Source of the DNA: Pisaster brevispinus
Taxonomy: Eukaryota; Echinodermata; Asteroidea; Forcipulatida; Asteriidae
DNA: 64,000 nt
Direction: 5' to 3'
Assembly (NCBI GenBank): GCA_023634235.1
Contig: JAMKCF010000062.1
Location: 1-64,000 of the forward strand
Numbering within the stretch: the first letter of the stretch is position 1; every line of letters begins with the position of its first letter. The notes under the pieces are model-generated. The model had not been told where the DNA came from and did not search any database. It worked only from the letters and a program-made list of their open reading frames with translations. Made by a program: the position numbers and the translations under genes. This document shows positions 1 to 12,400 of the stretch, in pieces.

Positions 1-115
1 GAGAGCCCTGAATCGTGGCTTTCCAGTGGTGGAAACCTTGTGCAAATCCGATGTTGTTATGGGTGTGATTTGACCCTCCTTGTATTTTATTTCGTTTCTT
101 CTTCTTTTTGTGCAG

Positions 116-259
116 CTCTGTGTACAAAAATCCCACTGAAGATGCTTTTGAGTGGCTTTCTGAGTGTCCCAGCCTGCAGGCCATTTCCGGCACGAAGATG
201 GTGCACATCGGCCCAAAAAGTCTGATGTTCGGGTGAAGTGGAATTCAAAGCACACTCAG
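116..259 (+). other. Exon-like cassette B of the 471-bp unit (first copy; repeats every 471 bp)
   Basis: A pyrimidine-rich tract of about 30 bases ending in GTGCAG precedes base 116, and CAG|GTACAA follows base 259. The 144-nt interval therefore has both a good acceptor and a good donor. One frame, entered with one base of a split codon, reads SVYKNPTEDAFEWLSECPS and onward in protein-like composition for 38 codons, then hits TGA at 234-236. The next 12 codons are open in the -1 frame up to the donor. I do not recognise the product. It may be a captured exon that was amplified as satellite, already frameshifted before amplification. The same cassette is in each complete unit up to 20980; the last partial unit stops before it. 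Confidence 0.5.
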
Positions 260-370
260 GTACAAATTTCGTCTCTCTAGCATTTCTAGTTCATGAGTTA
301 TTCTCTAACTTAGCTCGGGTGTTGTTTCAAATCATTCTTGGGATGGACATGTCTTGCCTTTGTTGTTGCT

Positions 371-424
371 CGGCCCCGGCGCGTGGGCTAACTTGCCGGT
401 GGTTGTAGCCCTATTCCGGGGCCG
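371..424. repeat. GC-rich hairpin in the 471-bp unit (first copy)
   Basis: CGGCCCCGG (371-379) pairs perfectly with CCGGGGCCG (416-424). Nested inside, GGGCTA (385-390) pairs with TAGCCC (406-411), leaving a 15-base loop. This gives a 9-bp stem, a small internal loop and a 6-bp stem in every unit, so about 45 regularly spaced structures. It could form a cruciform or a structured RNA. It does not match any snRNA, 5S or tRNA that I know. Confidence 0.8.
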
Positions 425-469
425 CTCGCCCCGCCTAGTAAATGCTCAGAGACACGGATCCACGACGAG
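409..469 (+). other. Exon-like cassette A of the 471-bp unit (first copy)
   Basis: A branch-like GCTAAC lies about 20 bases before TTGTAG at 403-408, and GAG|GTGAGA begins at 470. The 61-nt interval is open in a frame that leaves AG at its end, and cassette B of the next unit starts with one base, so A to B splicing would be in phase. B to A joining does not stay open, so a chain of units would not code continuously. The acceptor has a weak pyrimidine tract. Function unknown. Confidence 0.3.
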
Positions 470-3400
470 GTGAGAGCCCTGAATCGTGGCTTTCCAGTGG
501 TGGAAACCTTGTGCAAATCCGATGTTGTTATGGGTGTGATTTGACCCTCCTTGTATTTTATTTCGTTTCTTCTTCTTTTTGTGCAGCTCTGTGTACAAAA
601 ATCCCACTGAAGATGCTTTTGAGTGGCTTTCTGAGTGTCCCAGCCTGCAGGCCATTTCCGGCACGAAGATGGTGCACATCGGCCCAAAAAGTCTGATGTT
701 CGGGTGAAGTGGAATTCAAAGCACACTCAGGTACAAATTTCGTCTCTCTAGCATTTCTAGTTCATGAGTTATTCTCTAACTTAGCTCGGGTGTTGTTTCA
801 AATCATTCTTGGGATGGACATGTCTTGCCTTTGTTGTTGCTCGGCCCCGGCGCGTGGGCTAACTTGCCGGTGGTTGTAGCCCTATTCCGGGGCCGCTCGC
901 CCCGCCTAGTAAATGCTCAGAGACACGGATCCACGACGAGGTGAGAGCCCTGAATCGTGGCTTTCCAGTGGTGGAAACCTTGTGCAAATCCGATGTTGTT
1001 ATGGGTGTGATTTGACCCTCCTTGTATTTTATTTCGTTTCTTCTTCTTTTTGTGCAGCTCTGTGTACAAAAATCCCACTGAAGATGCTTTTGAGTGGCTT
1101 TCTGAGTGTCCCAGCCTGCAGGCCATTTCCGGCACGAAGATGGTGCACATCGGCCCAAAAAGTCTGATGTTCGGGTGAAGTGGAATTCAAAGCACACTCA
1201 GGTACAAATTTCGTCTCTCTAGCATTTCTAGTTCATGAGTTATTCTCTAACTTAGCTCGGGTGTTGTTTCAAATCATTCTTGGGATGGACATGTCTTGCC
1301 TTTGTTGTTGCTCGGCCCCGGCGCGTGGGCTAACTTGCCGGTGGTTGTAGCCCTATTCCGGGGCCGCTCGCCCCGCCTAGTAAATGCTCAGAGACACGGA
1401 TCCACGACGAGGTGAGAGCCCTGAATCGTGGCTTTCCAGTGGTGGAAACCTTGTGCAAATCCGATGTTGTTATGGGTGTGATTTGACCCTCCTTGTATTT
1501 TATTTCGTTTCTTCTTCTTTTTGTGCAGCTCTGTGTACAAAAATCCCACTGAAGATGCTTTTGAGTGGCTTTCTGAGTGTCCCAGCCTGCAGGCCATTTC
1601 CGGCACGAAGATGGTGCACATCGGCCCAAAAAGTCTGATGTTCGGGTGAAGTGGAATTCAAAGCACACTCAGGTACAAATTTCGTCTCTCTAGCATTTCT
1701 AGTTCATGAGTTATTCTCTAACTTAGCTCGGGTGTTGTTTCAAATCATTCTTGGGATGGACATGTCTTGCCTTTGTTGTTGCTCGGCCCCGGCGCGTGGG
1801 CTAACTTGCCGGTGGTTGTAGCCCTATTCCGGGGCCGCTCGCCCCGCCTAGTAAATGCTCAGAGACACGGATCCACGACGAGGTGAGAGCCCTGAATCGT
1901 GGCTTTCCAGTGGTGGAAACCTTGTGCAAATCCGATGTTGTTATGGGTGTGATTTGACCCTCCTTGTATTTTATTTCGTTTCTTCTTCTTTTTGTGCAGC
2001 TCTGTGTACAAAAATCCCACTGAAGATGCTTTTGAGTGGCTTTCTGAGTGTCCCAGCCTGCAGGCCATTTCCGGCACGAAGATGGTGCACATCGGCCCAA
2101 AAAGTCTGATGTTCGGGTGAAGTGGAATTCAAAGCACACTCAGGTACAAATTTCGTCTCTCTAGCATTTCTAGTTCATGAGTTATTCTCTAACTTAGCTC
2201 GGGTGTTGTTTCAAATCATTCTTGGGATGGACATGTCTTGCCTTTGTTGTTGCTCGGCCCCGGCGCGTGGGCTAACTTGCCGGTGGTTGTAGCCCTATTC
2301 CGGGGCCGCTCGCCCCGCCTAGTAAATGCTCAGAGACACGGATCCACGACGAGGTGAGAGCCCTGAATCGTGGCTTTCCAGTGGTGGAAACCTTGTGCAA
2401 ATCCGATGTTGTTATGGGTGTGATTTGACCCTCCTTGTATTTTATTTCGTTTCTTCTTCTTTTTGTGCAGCTCTGTGTACAAAAATCCCACTGAAGATGC
2501 TTTTGAGTGGCTTTCTGAGTGTCCCAGCCTGCAGGCCATTTCCGGCACGAAGATGGTGCACATCGGCCCAAAAAGTCTGATGTTCGGGTGAAGTGGAATT
2601 CAAAGCACACTCAGGTACAAATTTCGTCTCTCTAGCATTTCTAGTTCATGAGTTATTCTCTAACTTAGCTCGGGTGTTGTTTCAAATCATTCTTGGGATG
2701 GACATGTCTTGCCTTTGTTGTTGCTCGGCCCCGGCGCGTGGGCTAACTTGCCGGTGGTTGTAGCCCTATTCCGGGGCCGCTCGCCCCGCCTAGTAAATGC
2801 TCAGAGACACGGATCCACGACGAGGTGAGAGCCCTGAATCGTGGCTTTCCAGTGGTGGAAACCTTGTGCAAATCCGATGTTGTTATGGGTGTGATTTGAC
2901 CCTCCTTGTATTTTATTTCGTTTCTTCTTCTTTTTGTGCAGCTCTGTGTACAAAAATCCCACTGAAGATGCTTTTGAGTGGCTTTCTGAGTGTCCCAGCC
3001 TGCAGGCCATTTCCGGCACGAAGATGGTGCACATCGGCCCAAAAAGTCTGATGTTCGGGTGAAGTGGAATTCAAAGCACAATCAGGTACAAATTTCGTCT
3101 CTCTAGCATTTCTAGTTCATGAGTTATTCTCTAACTTAGCTCGGGTGTTGTTTCAAATCATTCTTGGGATGGACATGTCTTGCCTTTGTTGTTGCTCGGC
3201 CCCGGCGCGTGGGCTAACTTGCCGGTGGTTGTAGCCCTATTCCGGGGCCGCTCGCCCCGCCTAGTAAATGCTCAGAGACACGGATCCACGACGAGGTGAG
3301 AGCCCTGAATCGTGGCTTTCCAGTGGTGGAAACCTTGTGCAAATCCGATGTTGTTATGGGTGTGATTTGACCCTCCTTGTATTTTATTTCGTTTCTTCTT

Positions 3401-6400
3401 CTTTTTGTGCAGCTCTGTGTACAAAAATCCCACTGAAGATGCTTTTGAGTGGCTTTCTGAGTGTCCCAGCCTGCAGGCCATTTCCGGCACGAAGATGGTG
3501 CACATCGGCCCAAAAAGTCTGATGTTCGGGTGAAGTGGAATTCAAAGCACACTCAGGTACAAATTTCGTCTCTCTAGCATTTCTAGTTCATGAGTTATTC
3601 TCTAACTTAGCTCGGGTGTTGTTTCAAATCATTCTTGGGATGGACATGTCTTGCCTTTGTTGTTGCTCGGCCCCGGCGCGTGGGCTAACTTGCCGGTGGT
3701 TGTAGCCCTATTCCGGGGCCGCTCGCCCCGCCTAGTAAATGCTCAGAGACACGGATCCACGACGAGGTGAGAGCCCTGAATCGTGGCTTTCCAGTGGTGG
3801 AAACCTTGTGCAAATCCGATGTTGTTATGGGTGTGATTTGACCCTCCTTGTATTTTATTTCGTTTCTTCTTCTTTTTGTGCAGCTCTGTGTACAAAAATC
3901 CCACTGAAGATGCTTTTGAGTGGCTTTCTGAGTGTCCCAGCCTGCAGGCCATTTCCGGCACGAAGATGGTGCACATCGGCCCAAAAAGTCTGATGTTCGG
4001 GTGAAGTGGAATTCAAAGCACACTCAGGTACAAATTTCGTCTCTCTAGCATTTCTAGTTCATGAGTTATTCTCTAACTTAGCTCGGGTGTTGTTTCAAAT
4101 CATTCTTGGGATGGACATGTCTTGCCTTTGTTGTTGCTCGGCCCCGGCGCGTGGGCTAACTTGCCGGTGGTTGTAGCCCTATTCCGGGGCCGCTCGCCCC
4201 GCCTAGTAAATGCTCAGAGACACGGATCCACGACGAGGTGAGAGCCCTGAATCGTGGCTTTCCAGTGGTGGAAACCTTGTGCAAATCCGATGTTGTTATG
4301 GGTGTGATTTGACCCTCCTTGTATTTTATTTCGTTTCTTCTTCTTTTTGTGCAGCTCTGTGTACAAAAATCCCACTGAAGATGCTTTTGAGTGGCTTTCT
4401 GAGTGTCCCAGCCTGCAGGCCATTTCCGGCACGAAGATGGTGCACATCGGCCCAAAAAGTCTGATGTTCGGGTGAAGTGGAATTCAAAGCACACTCAGGT
4501 ACAAATTTCGTCTCTCTAGCATTTCTAGTTCTTGAGTTATTCTCTAACTTAGCTCGGGTGTTGTTTCAAATCATTCTTGGGATGGACATGTCTTGCCTTT
4601 GTTGTTGCTCGGCCCCGGCGCGTGGGCTAACTTGCCGGTGGTTGTAGCCCTATTCCGGGGCCGCTCGCCCCGCCTAGTAAATGCTCAGAGACACGGATCC
4701 ACGACGAGGTGAGAGCCCTGAATCGTGGCTTTCCAGTGGTGGAAACCTTGTGCAAATCCGATGTTGTTATGGGTGTGATTTGACCCTCCTTGTATTTTAT
4801 TTCGTTTCTTCTTCTTTTTGTGCAGCTCTGTGTACAAAAATCCCACTGAAGATGCTTTTGAGTGGCTTTCTGAGTGTCCCAGCCTGCAGGCCATTTCCGG
4901 CACGAAGATGGTGCACATCGGCCCAAAAAGTCTGATGTTCGGGTGAAGTGGAATTCAAAGCACACTCAGGTACAAATTTCGTCTCTCTAGCATTTCTAGT
5001 TCATGAGTTATTCTCTAACTTAGCTCGGGTGTTGTTTCAAATCATTCTTGGGATGGACATGTCTTGCCTTTGTTGTTGCTCGGCCCCGGCGCGTGGGCTA
5101 ACTTGCCGGTGGTTGTAGCCCTATTCCGGGGCCGCTCGCCCCGCCTAGTAAATGCTCAGAGACACGGATCCACGACGAGGTGAGAGCCCTGAATCGTGGC
5201 TTTCCAGTGGTGGAAACCTTGTGCAAATCCGATGTTGTTATGGGTGTGATTTGACCCTCCTTGTATTTTATTTCGTTTCTTCTTCTTTTTGTGCAGCTCT
5301 GTGTACAAAAATCCCACTGAAGATGCTTTTGAGTGGCTTTCTGAGTGTCCCAGCCTGCAGGCCATTTCCGGCACGAAGATGGTGCACATCGGCCCAAAAA
5401 GTCTGATGTTCGGGTGAAGTGGAATTCAAAGCACACTCAGGTACAAATTTCGTCTCTCTAGCATTTCTAGTTCATGAGTTATTCTCTAACTTAGCTCGGG
5501 TGTTGTTTCAAATCATTCTTGGGATGGACATGTCTTGCCTTTGTTGTTGCTCGGCCCCGGCGCGTGGGCTAACTTGCCGGTGGTTGTAGCCCTATTCCGG
5601 GGCCGCTCGCCCCGCCTAGTAAATGCTCAGAGACACGGATCCACGACGAGGTGAGAGCCCTGAATCGTGGCTTTCCAGTGGTGGAAACCTTGTGCAAATC
5701 CGATGTTGTTATGGGTGTGATTTGACCCTCCTTGTATTTTATTTCGTTTCTTCTTCTTTTTGTGCAGCTCTGTGTACAAAAATCCCACTGAAGATGCTTT
5801 TGAGTGGCTTTCTGAGTGTCCCAGCCTGCAGGCCATTTCCGGCACGAAGATGGTGCACATCGGCCCAAAAAGTCTGATGTTCGGGTGAAGTGGAATTCAA
5901 AGCACACTCAGGTACAAATTTCGTCTCTCTAGCATTTCTAGTTCATGAGTTATTCTCTAACTTAGCTCGGGTGTTGTTTCAAATCATTCTTGGGATGGAC
6001 ATGTCTTGCCTTTGTTGTTGCTCGGCCCCGGCGCGTGGGCTAACTTGCCGGTGGTTGTAGCCCTATTCCGGGGCCGCTCGCCCCGCCTAGTAAATGCTCA
6101 GAGACACGGATCCACGACGAGGTGAGAGCCCTGAATCGTGGCTTTCCAGTGGTGGAAACCTTGTGCAAATCCGATGTTGTTATGGGTGTGATTTGACCCT
6201 CCTTGTATTTTATTTCGTTTCTTCTTCTTTTTGTGCAGCTCTGTGTACAAAAATCCCACTGAAGATGCTTTTGAGTGGCTTTCTGAGTGTCCCAGCCTGC
6301 AGGCCATTTCCGGCACGAAGATGGTGCACATCGGCCCAAAAAGTCTGATGTTCGGGTGAAGTGGAATTCAAAGCACACTCAGGTACAAATTTCGTCTCTC

Positions 6401-9400
6401 TAGCATTTCTAGTTCATGAGTTATTCTCTAACTTAGCTCGGGTGTTGTTTCAAATCATTCTTGGGATGGACATGTCTTGCCTTTGTTGTTGCTCGGCCCC
6501 GGCGCGTGGGCTAACTTGCCGGTGGTTGTAGCCCTATTCCGGGGCCGCTCGCCCCGCCTAGTAAATGCTCAGAGACACGGATCCACGACGAGGTGAGAGC
6601 CCTGAATCGTGGCTTTCCAGTGGTGGAAACCTTGTGCAAATCCGATGTTGTTATGGGTGTGATTTGACCCTCCTTGTATTTTATTTCGTTTCTTCTTCTT
6701 TTTGTGCAGCTCTGTGTACAAAAATCCCACTGAAGATGCTTTTGAGTGGCTTTCTGAGTGTCCCAGCCTGCAGGCCATTTCCGGCACGAAGATGGTGCAC
6801 ATCGGCCCAAAAAGTCTGATGTTCGGGTGAAGTGGAATTCAAAGCACACTCAGGTACAAATTTCGTCTCTCTAGCATTTCTAGTTCATGAGTTATTCTCT
6901 AACTTAGCTCGGGTGTTGTTTCAAATCATTCTTGGGATGGACATGTCTTGCCTTTGTTGTTGCTCGGCCCCGGCGCGTGGGCTAACTTGCCGGTGGTTGT
7001 AGCCCTATTCCGGGGCCGCTCGCCCCGCCTAGTAAATGCTCAGAGACACGGATCCACGACGAGGTGAGAGCCCTGAATCGTGGCTTTCCAGTGGTGGAAA
7101 CCTTGTGCAAATCCGATGTTGTTATGGGTGTGATTTGACCCTCCTTGTATTTTATTTCGTTTCTTCTTCTTTTTGTGCAGCTCTGTGTACAAAAATCCCA
7201 CTGAAGATGCTTTTGAGTGGCTTTCTGAGTGTCCCAGCCTGCAGGCCATTTCCGGCACGAAGATGGTGCACATCGGCCCAAAAAGTCTGATGTTCGGGTG
7301 AAGTGGAATTCAAAGCACACTCAGGTACAAATTTCGTCTCTCTAGCATTTCTAGTTCATGAGTTATTCTCTAACTTAGCTCGGGTGTTGTTTCAAATCAT
7401 TCTTGGGATGGACATGTCTTGCCTTTGTTGTTGCTCGGCCCCGGCGCGTGGGCTAACTTGCCGGTGGTTGTAGCCCTATTCCGGGGCCGCTCGCCCCGCC
7501 TAGTAAATGCTCAGAGACACGGATCCACGACGAGGTGAGAGCCCTGAATCGTGGCTTTCCAGTGGTGGAAACCTTGTGCAAATCCGATGTTGTTATGGGT
7601 GTGATTTGACCCTCCTTGTATTTTATTTCGTTTCTTCTTCTTTTTGTGCAGCTCTGTGTACAAAAATCCCACTGAAGATGCTTTTGAGTGGCTTTCTGAG
7701 TGTCCCAGCCTGCAGGCCATTTCCGGCACGAAGATGGTGCACATCGGCCCAAAAAGTCTGATGTTCGGGTGAAGTGCAATTCAAAGCACACTCAGGTACA
7801 AATTTCGTCTCTCTAGCATTTCTAGTTCATGAGTTATTCTCTAACTTAGCTCGGGTGTTGTTTCAAATCATTCTTGGGATGGACATGTCTTGCCTTTGTT
7901 GTTGCTCGGCCCCGGCGCGTGGGCTAACTTGCCGGTGGTTGTAGCCCTATTCCGGGGCCGCTCGCCCCGCCTAGTAAATGCTCAGAGACACGGATCCACG
8001 ACGAGGTGAGAGCCCTGAATCGTGGCTTTCCAGTGGTGGAAACCTTGTGCAAATCCGATGTTGTTATGGGTGTGATTTGACCCTCCTTGTATTTTATTTC
8101 GTTTCTTCTTCTTTTTGTGCAGCTCTGTGTACAAAAATCCCACTGAAGATGCTTTTGAGTGGCTTTCTGAGTGTCCCAGCCTGCAGGCCATTTCCGGCAC
8201 GAAGATGGTGCACATCGGCCCAAAAAGTCTGATGTTCGGGTGAAGTGGAATTCAAAGCACACTCAGGTACAAATTTCGTCTCTCTAGCATTTCTAGTTCA
8301 TGAGTTATTCTCTAACTTAGCTCGGGTGTTGTTTCAAATCATTCTTGGGATGGACATGTCTTGCCTTTGTTGTTGCTCGGCCCCGGCGCGTGGGCTAACT
8401 TGCCGGTGGTTGTAGCCCTATTCCGGGGCCGCTCGCCCCGCCTAGTAAATGCTCAGAGACACGGATCCACGACGAGGTGAGAGCCCTGAATCGTGGCTTT
8501 CCAGTGGTGGAAACCTTGTGCAAATCCGATGTTGTTATGGGTGTGATTTGACCCTCCTTGTATTTTATTTCGTTTCTTCTTCTTTTTGTGCAGCTCTGTG
8601 TACAAAAATCCCACTGAAGATGCTTTTGAGTGGCTTTCTGAGTGTCCCAGCCTGCAGGCCATTTCCGGCACGAAGATGGTGCACATCGGCCCAAAAAGTC
8701 TGATGTTCGGGTGAAGTGGAATTCAAAGCACACTCAGGTACAAATTTCGTCTCTCTAGCATTTCTAGTTCATGAGTTATTCTCTAACTTAGCTCGGGTGT
8801 TGTTTCAAATCATTCTTGGGATGGACATGTCTTGCCTTTGTTGTTGCTCGGCCCCGGCGCGTGGGCTAACTTGCCGGTGGTTGTAGCCCTATTCCGGGGC
8901 CGCTCGCCCCGCCTAGTAAATGCTCAGAGACACGGATCCACGACGAGGTGAGAGCCCTGAATCGTGGCTTTCCAGTGGTGGAAACCTTGTGCAAATCCGA
9001 TGTTGTTATGGGTGTGATTTGACCCTCCTTGTATTTTATTTCGTTTCTTCTTCTTTTTGTGCAGCTCTGTGTACAAAAATCCCACTGAAGATGCTTTTGA
9101 GTGGCTTTCTGAGTGTCCCAGCCTGCAGGCCATTTCCGGCACGAAGATGGTGCACATCGGCCCAAAAAGTCTGATGTTCGGGTGAAGTGGAATTCAAAGC
9201 ACACTCAGGTACAAATTTCGTCTCTCTAGCATTTCTAGTTCATGAGTTATTCTCTAACTTAGCTCGGGTGTTGTTTCAAATCATTCTTGGGATGGACATG
9301 TCTTGCCTTTGTTGTTGCTCGGCCCCGGCGCGTGGGCTAACTTGCCGGTGGTTGTAGCCCTATTCCGGGGCCGCTCGCCCCGCCTAGTAAATGCTCAGAG

Positions 9401-12400
9401 ACACGGATCCACGACGAGGTGAGAGCCCTGAATCGTGGCTTTCCAGTGGTGGAAACCTTGTGCAAATCCGATGTTGTTATGGGTGTGATTTGACCCTCCT
9501 TGTATTTTATTTCGTTTCTTCTTCTTTTTGTGCAGCTCTGTGTACAAAAATCCCACTGAAGATGCTTTTGAGTGGCTTTCTGAGTGTCCCAGCCTGCAGG
9601 CCATTTCCGGCACGAAGATGGTGCACATCGGCCCAAAAAGTCTGATGTTCGGGTGAAGTGGAATTCAAAGCACACTCAGGTACAAATTTCGTCTCTCTAG
9701 CATTTCTAGTTCATGAGTTATTCTCTAACTTAGCTCGGGTGTTGTTTCAAATCATTCTTGGGATGGACATGTCTTGCCTTTGTTGTTGCTCGGCCCCGGC
9801 GCGTGGGCTAACTTGCCGGTGGTTGTAGCCCTATTCCGGGGCCGCTCGCCCCGCCTAGTAAATGCTCAGAGACACGGATCCACGACGAGGTGAGAGCCCT
9901 GAATCGTGGCTTTCCAGTGGTGGAAACCTTGTGCAAATCCGATGTTGTTATGGGTGTGATTTGACCCTCCTTGTATTTTATTTCGTTTCTTCTTCTTTTT
10001 GTGCAGCTCTGTGTACAAAAATCCCACTGAAGATGCTTTTGAGTGGCTTTCTGAGTGTCCCAGCCTGCAGGCCATTTCCGGCACGAAGATGGTGCACATC
10101 GGCCCAAAAAGTCTGATGTTCGGGTGAAGTGGAATTCAAAGCACACTCAGGTACAAATTTCGTCTCTCTAGCATTTCTAGTTCATGAGTTATTCTCTAAC
10201 TTAGCTCGGGTGTTGTTTCAAATCATTCTTGGGATGGACATGTCTTGCCTTTGTTGTTGCTCGGCCCCGGCGCGTGGGCTAACTTGCCGGTGGTTGTAGC
10301 CCTATTCCGGGGCCGCTCGCCCCGCCTAGTAAATGCTCAGAGACACGGATCCACGACGAGGTGAGAGCCCTGAATCGTGGCTTTCCAGTGGTGGAAACCT
10401 TGTGCAAATCCGATGTTGTTATGGGTGTGATTTGACCCTCCTTGTATTTTATTTCGTTTCTTCTTCTTTTTGTGCAGCTCTGTGTACAAAAATCCCACTG
10501 AAGATGCTTTTGAGTGGCTTTCTGAGTGTCCCAGCCTGCAGGCCATTTCCGGCACGAAGATGGTGCACATCGGCCCAAAAAGTCTGATGTTCGGGTGAAG
10601 TGGAATTCAAAGCACACTCAGGTACAAATTTCGTCTCTCTAGCATTTCTAGTTCATGAGTTATTCTCTAACTTAGCTCGGGTGTTGTTTCAAATCATTCT
10701 TGGGATGGACATGTCTTGCCTTTGTTGTTGCTCGGCCCCGGCGCGTGGGCTAACTTGCCGGTGGTTGTAGCCCTATTCCGGGGCCGCTCGCCCCGCCTAG
10801 TAAATGCTCAGAGACACGGATCCACGACGAGGTGAGAGCCCTGAATCGTGGCTTTCCAGTGGTGGAAACCTTGTGCAAATCCGATGTTGTTATGGGTGTG
10901 ATTTGACCCTCCTTGTATTTTATTTCGTTTCTTCTTCTTTTTGTGCAGCTCTGTGTACAAAAATCCCACTGAAGATGCTTTTGAGTGGCTTTCTGAGTGT
11001 CCCAGCCTGCAGGCCATTTCCGGCACGAAGATGGTGCACATCGGCCCAAAAAGTCTGATGTTCGGGTGAAGTGGAATTCAAAGCACACTCAGGTACAAAT
11101 TTCGTCTCTCTAGCATTTCTAGTTCATGAGTTATTCTCTAACTTAGCTCGGGTGTTGTTTCAAATCATTCTTGGGATGGACATGTCTTGCCTTTGTTGTT
11201 GCTCGGCCCCGGCGCGTGGGCTAACTTGCCGGTGGTTGTAGCCCTATTCCGGGGCCGCTCGCCCCGCCTAGTAAATGCTCAGAGACACGGATCCACGACG
11301 AGGTGAGAGCCCTGAATCGTGGCTTTCCAGTGGTGGAAACCTTGTGCAAATCCGATGTTGTTATGGGTGTGATTTGACCCTCCTTGTATTTTATTTCGTT
11401 TCTTCTTCTTTTTGTGCAGCTCTGTGTACAAAAATCCCACTGAAGATGCTTTTGAGTGGCTTTCTGAGTGTCCCAGCCTGCAGGCCATTTCCGGCACGAA
11501 GATGGTGCACATCGGCCCAAAAAGTCTGATGTTCGGGTGAAGTGGAATTCAAAGCACACTCAGGTACAAATTTCGTCTCTCTAGCATTTCTAGTTCATGA
11601 GTTATTCTCTAACTTAGCTCGGGTGTTGTTTCAAATCATTCTTGGGATGGACATGTCTTGCCTTTGTTGTTGCTCGGCCCCGGCGCGTGGGCTAACTTGC
11701 CGGTGGTTGTAGCCCTATTCCGGGGCCGCTCGCCCCGCCTAGTAAATGCTCAGAGACACGGATCCACGACGAGGTGAGAGCCCTGAATCGTGGCTTTCCA
11801 GTGGTGGAAACCTTGTGCAAATCCGATGTTGTTATGGGTGTGATTTGACCCTCCTTGTATTTTATTTCGTTTCTTCTTCTTTTTGTGCAGCTCTGTGTAC
11901 AAAAATCCCACTGAAGATGCTTTTGAGTGGCTTTCTGAGTGTCCCAGCCTGCAGGCCATTTCCGGCACGAAGATGGTGCACATCGGCCCAAAAAGTCTGA
12001 TGTTCGGGTGAAGTGGAATTCAAAGCACACTCAGGTACAAATTTCGTCTCTCTAGCATTTCTAGTTCTTGAGTTATTCTCTAACTTAGCTCGGGTGTTGT
12101 TTCAAATCATTCTTGGGATGGACATGTCTTGCCTTTGTTGTTGCTCGGCCCCGGCGCGTGGGCTAACTTGCCGGTGGTTGTAGCCCTATTCCGGGGCCGC
12201 TCGCCCCGCCTAGTAAATGCTCAGAGACACGGATCCACGACGAGGTGAGAGCCCTGAATCGTGGCTTTCCAGTGGTGGAAACCTTGTGCAAATCCGATGT
12301 TGTTATGGGTGTGATTTGACCCTCCTTGTATTTTATTTCGTTTCTTCTTCTTTTTGTGCAGCTCTGTGTACAAAAATCCCACTGAAGATGCTTTTGAGTG

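Noticed and set aside
371..469. GC-rich part of the satellite as a snRNA, 5S rRNA or spliced-leader gene
   Set aside because: The hairpin and donor are suggestive, but the sequence does not match snRNA or 5S sequences I know, and no Sm-like site or T-run terminator is evident.
442..696. 84-codon plus-strand frame repeated in every satellite unit
   Set aside because: It reads through a donor and a pyrimidine tract and is in a different frame from the protein-like cassette B. Identity across units is due to copying.
388..726. 112-codon minus-strand frame repeated in nearly every satellite unit
   Set aside because: It crosses both exon-like cassettes and the hairpin in antisense, has no recognisable domain, and its repetition only reflects identical units.
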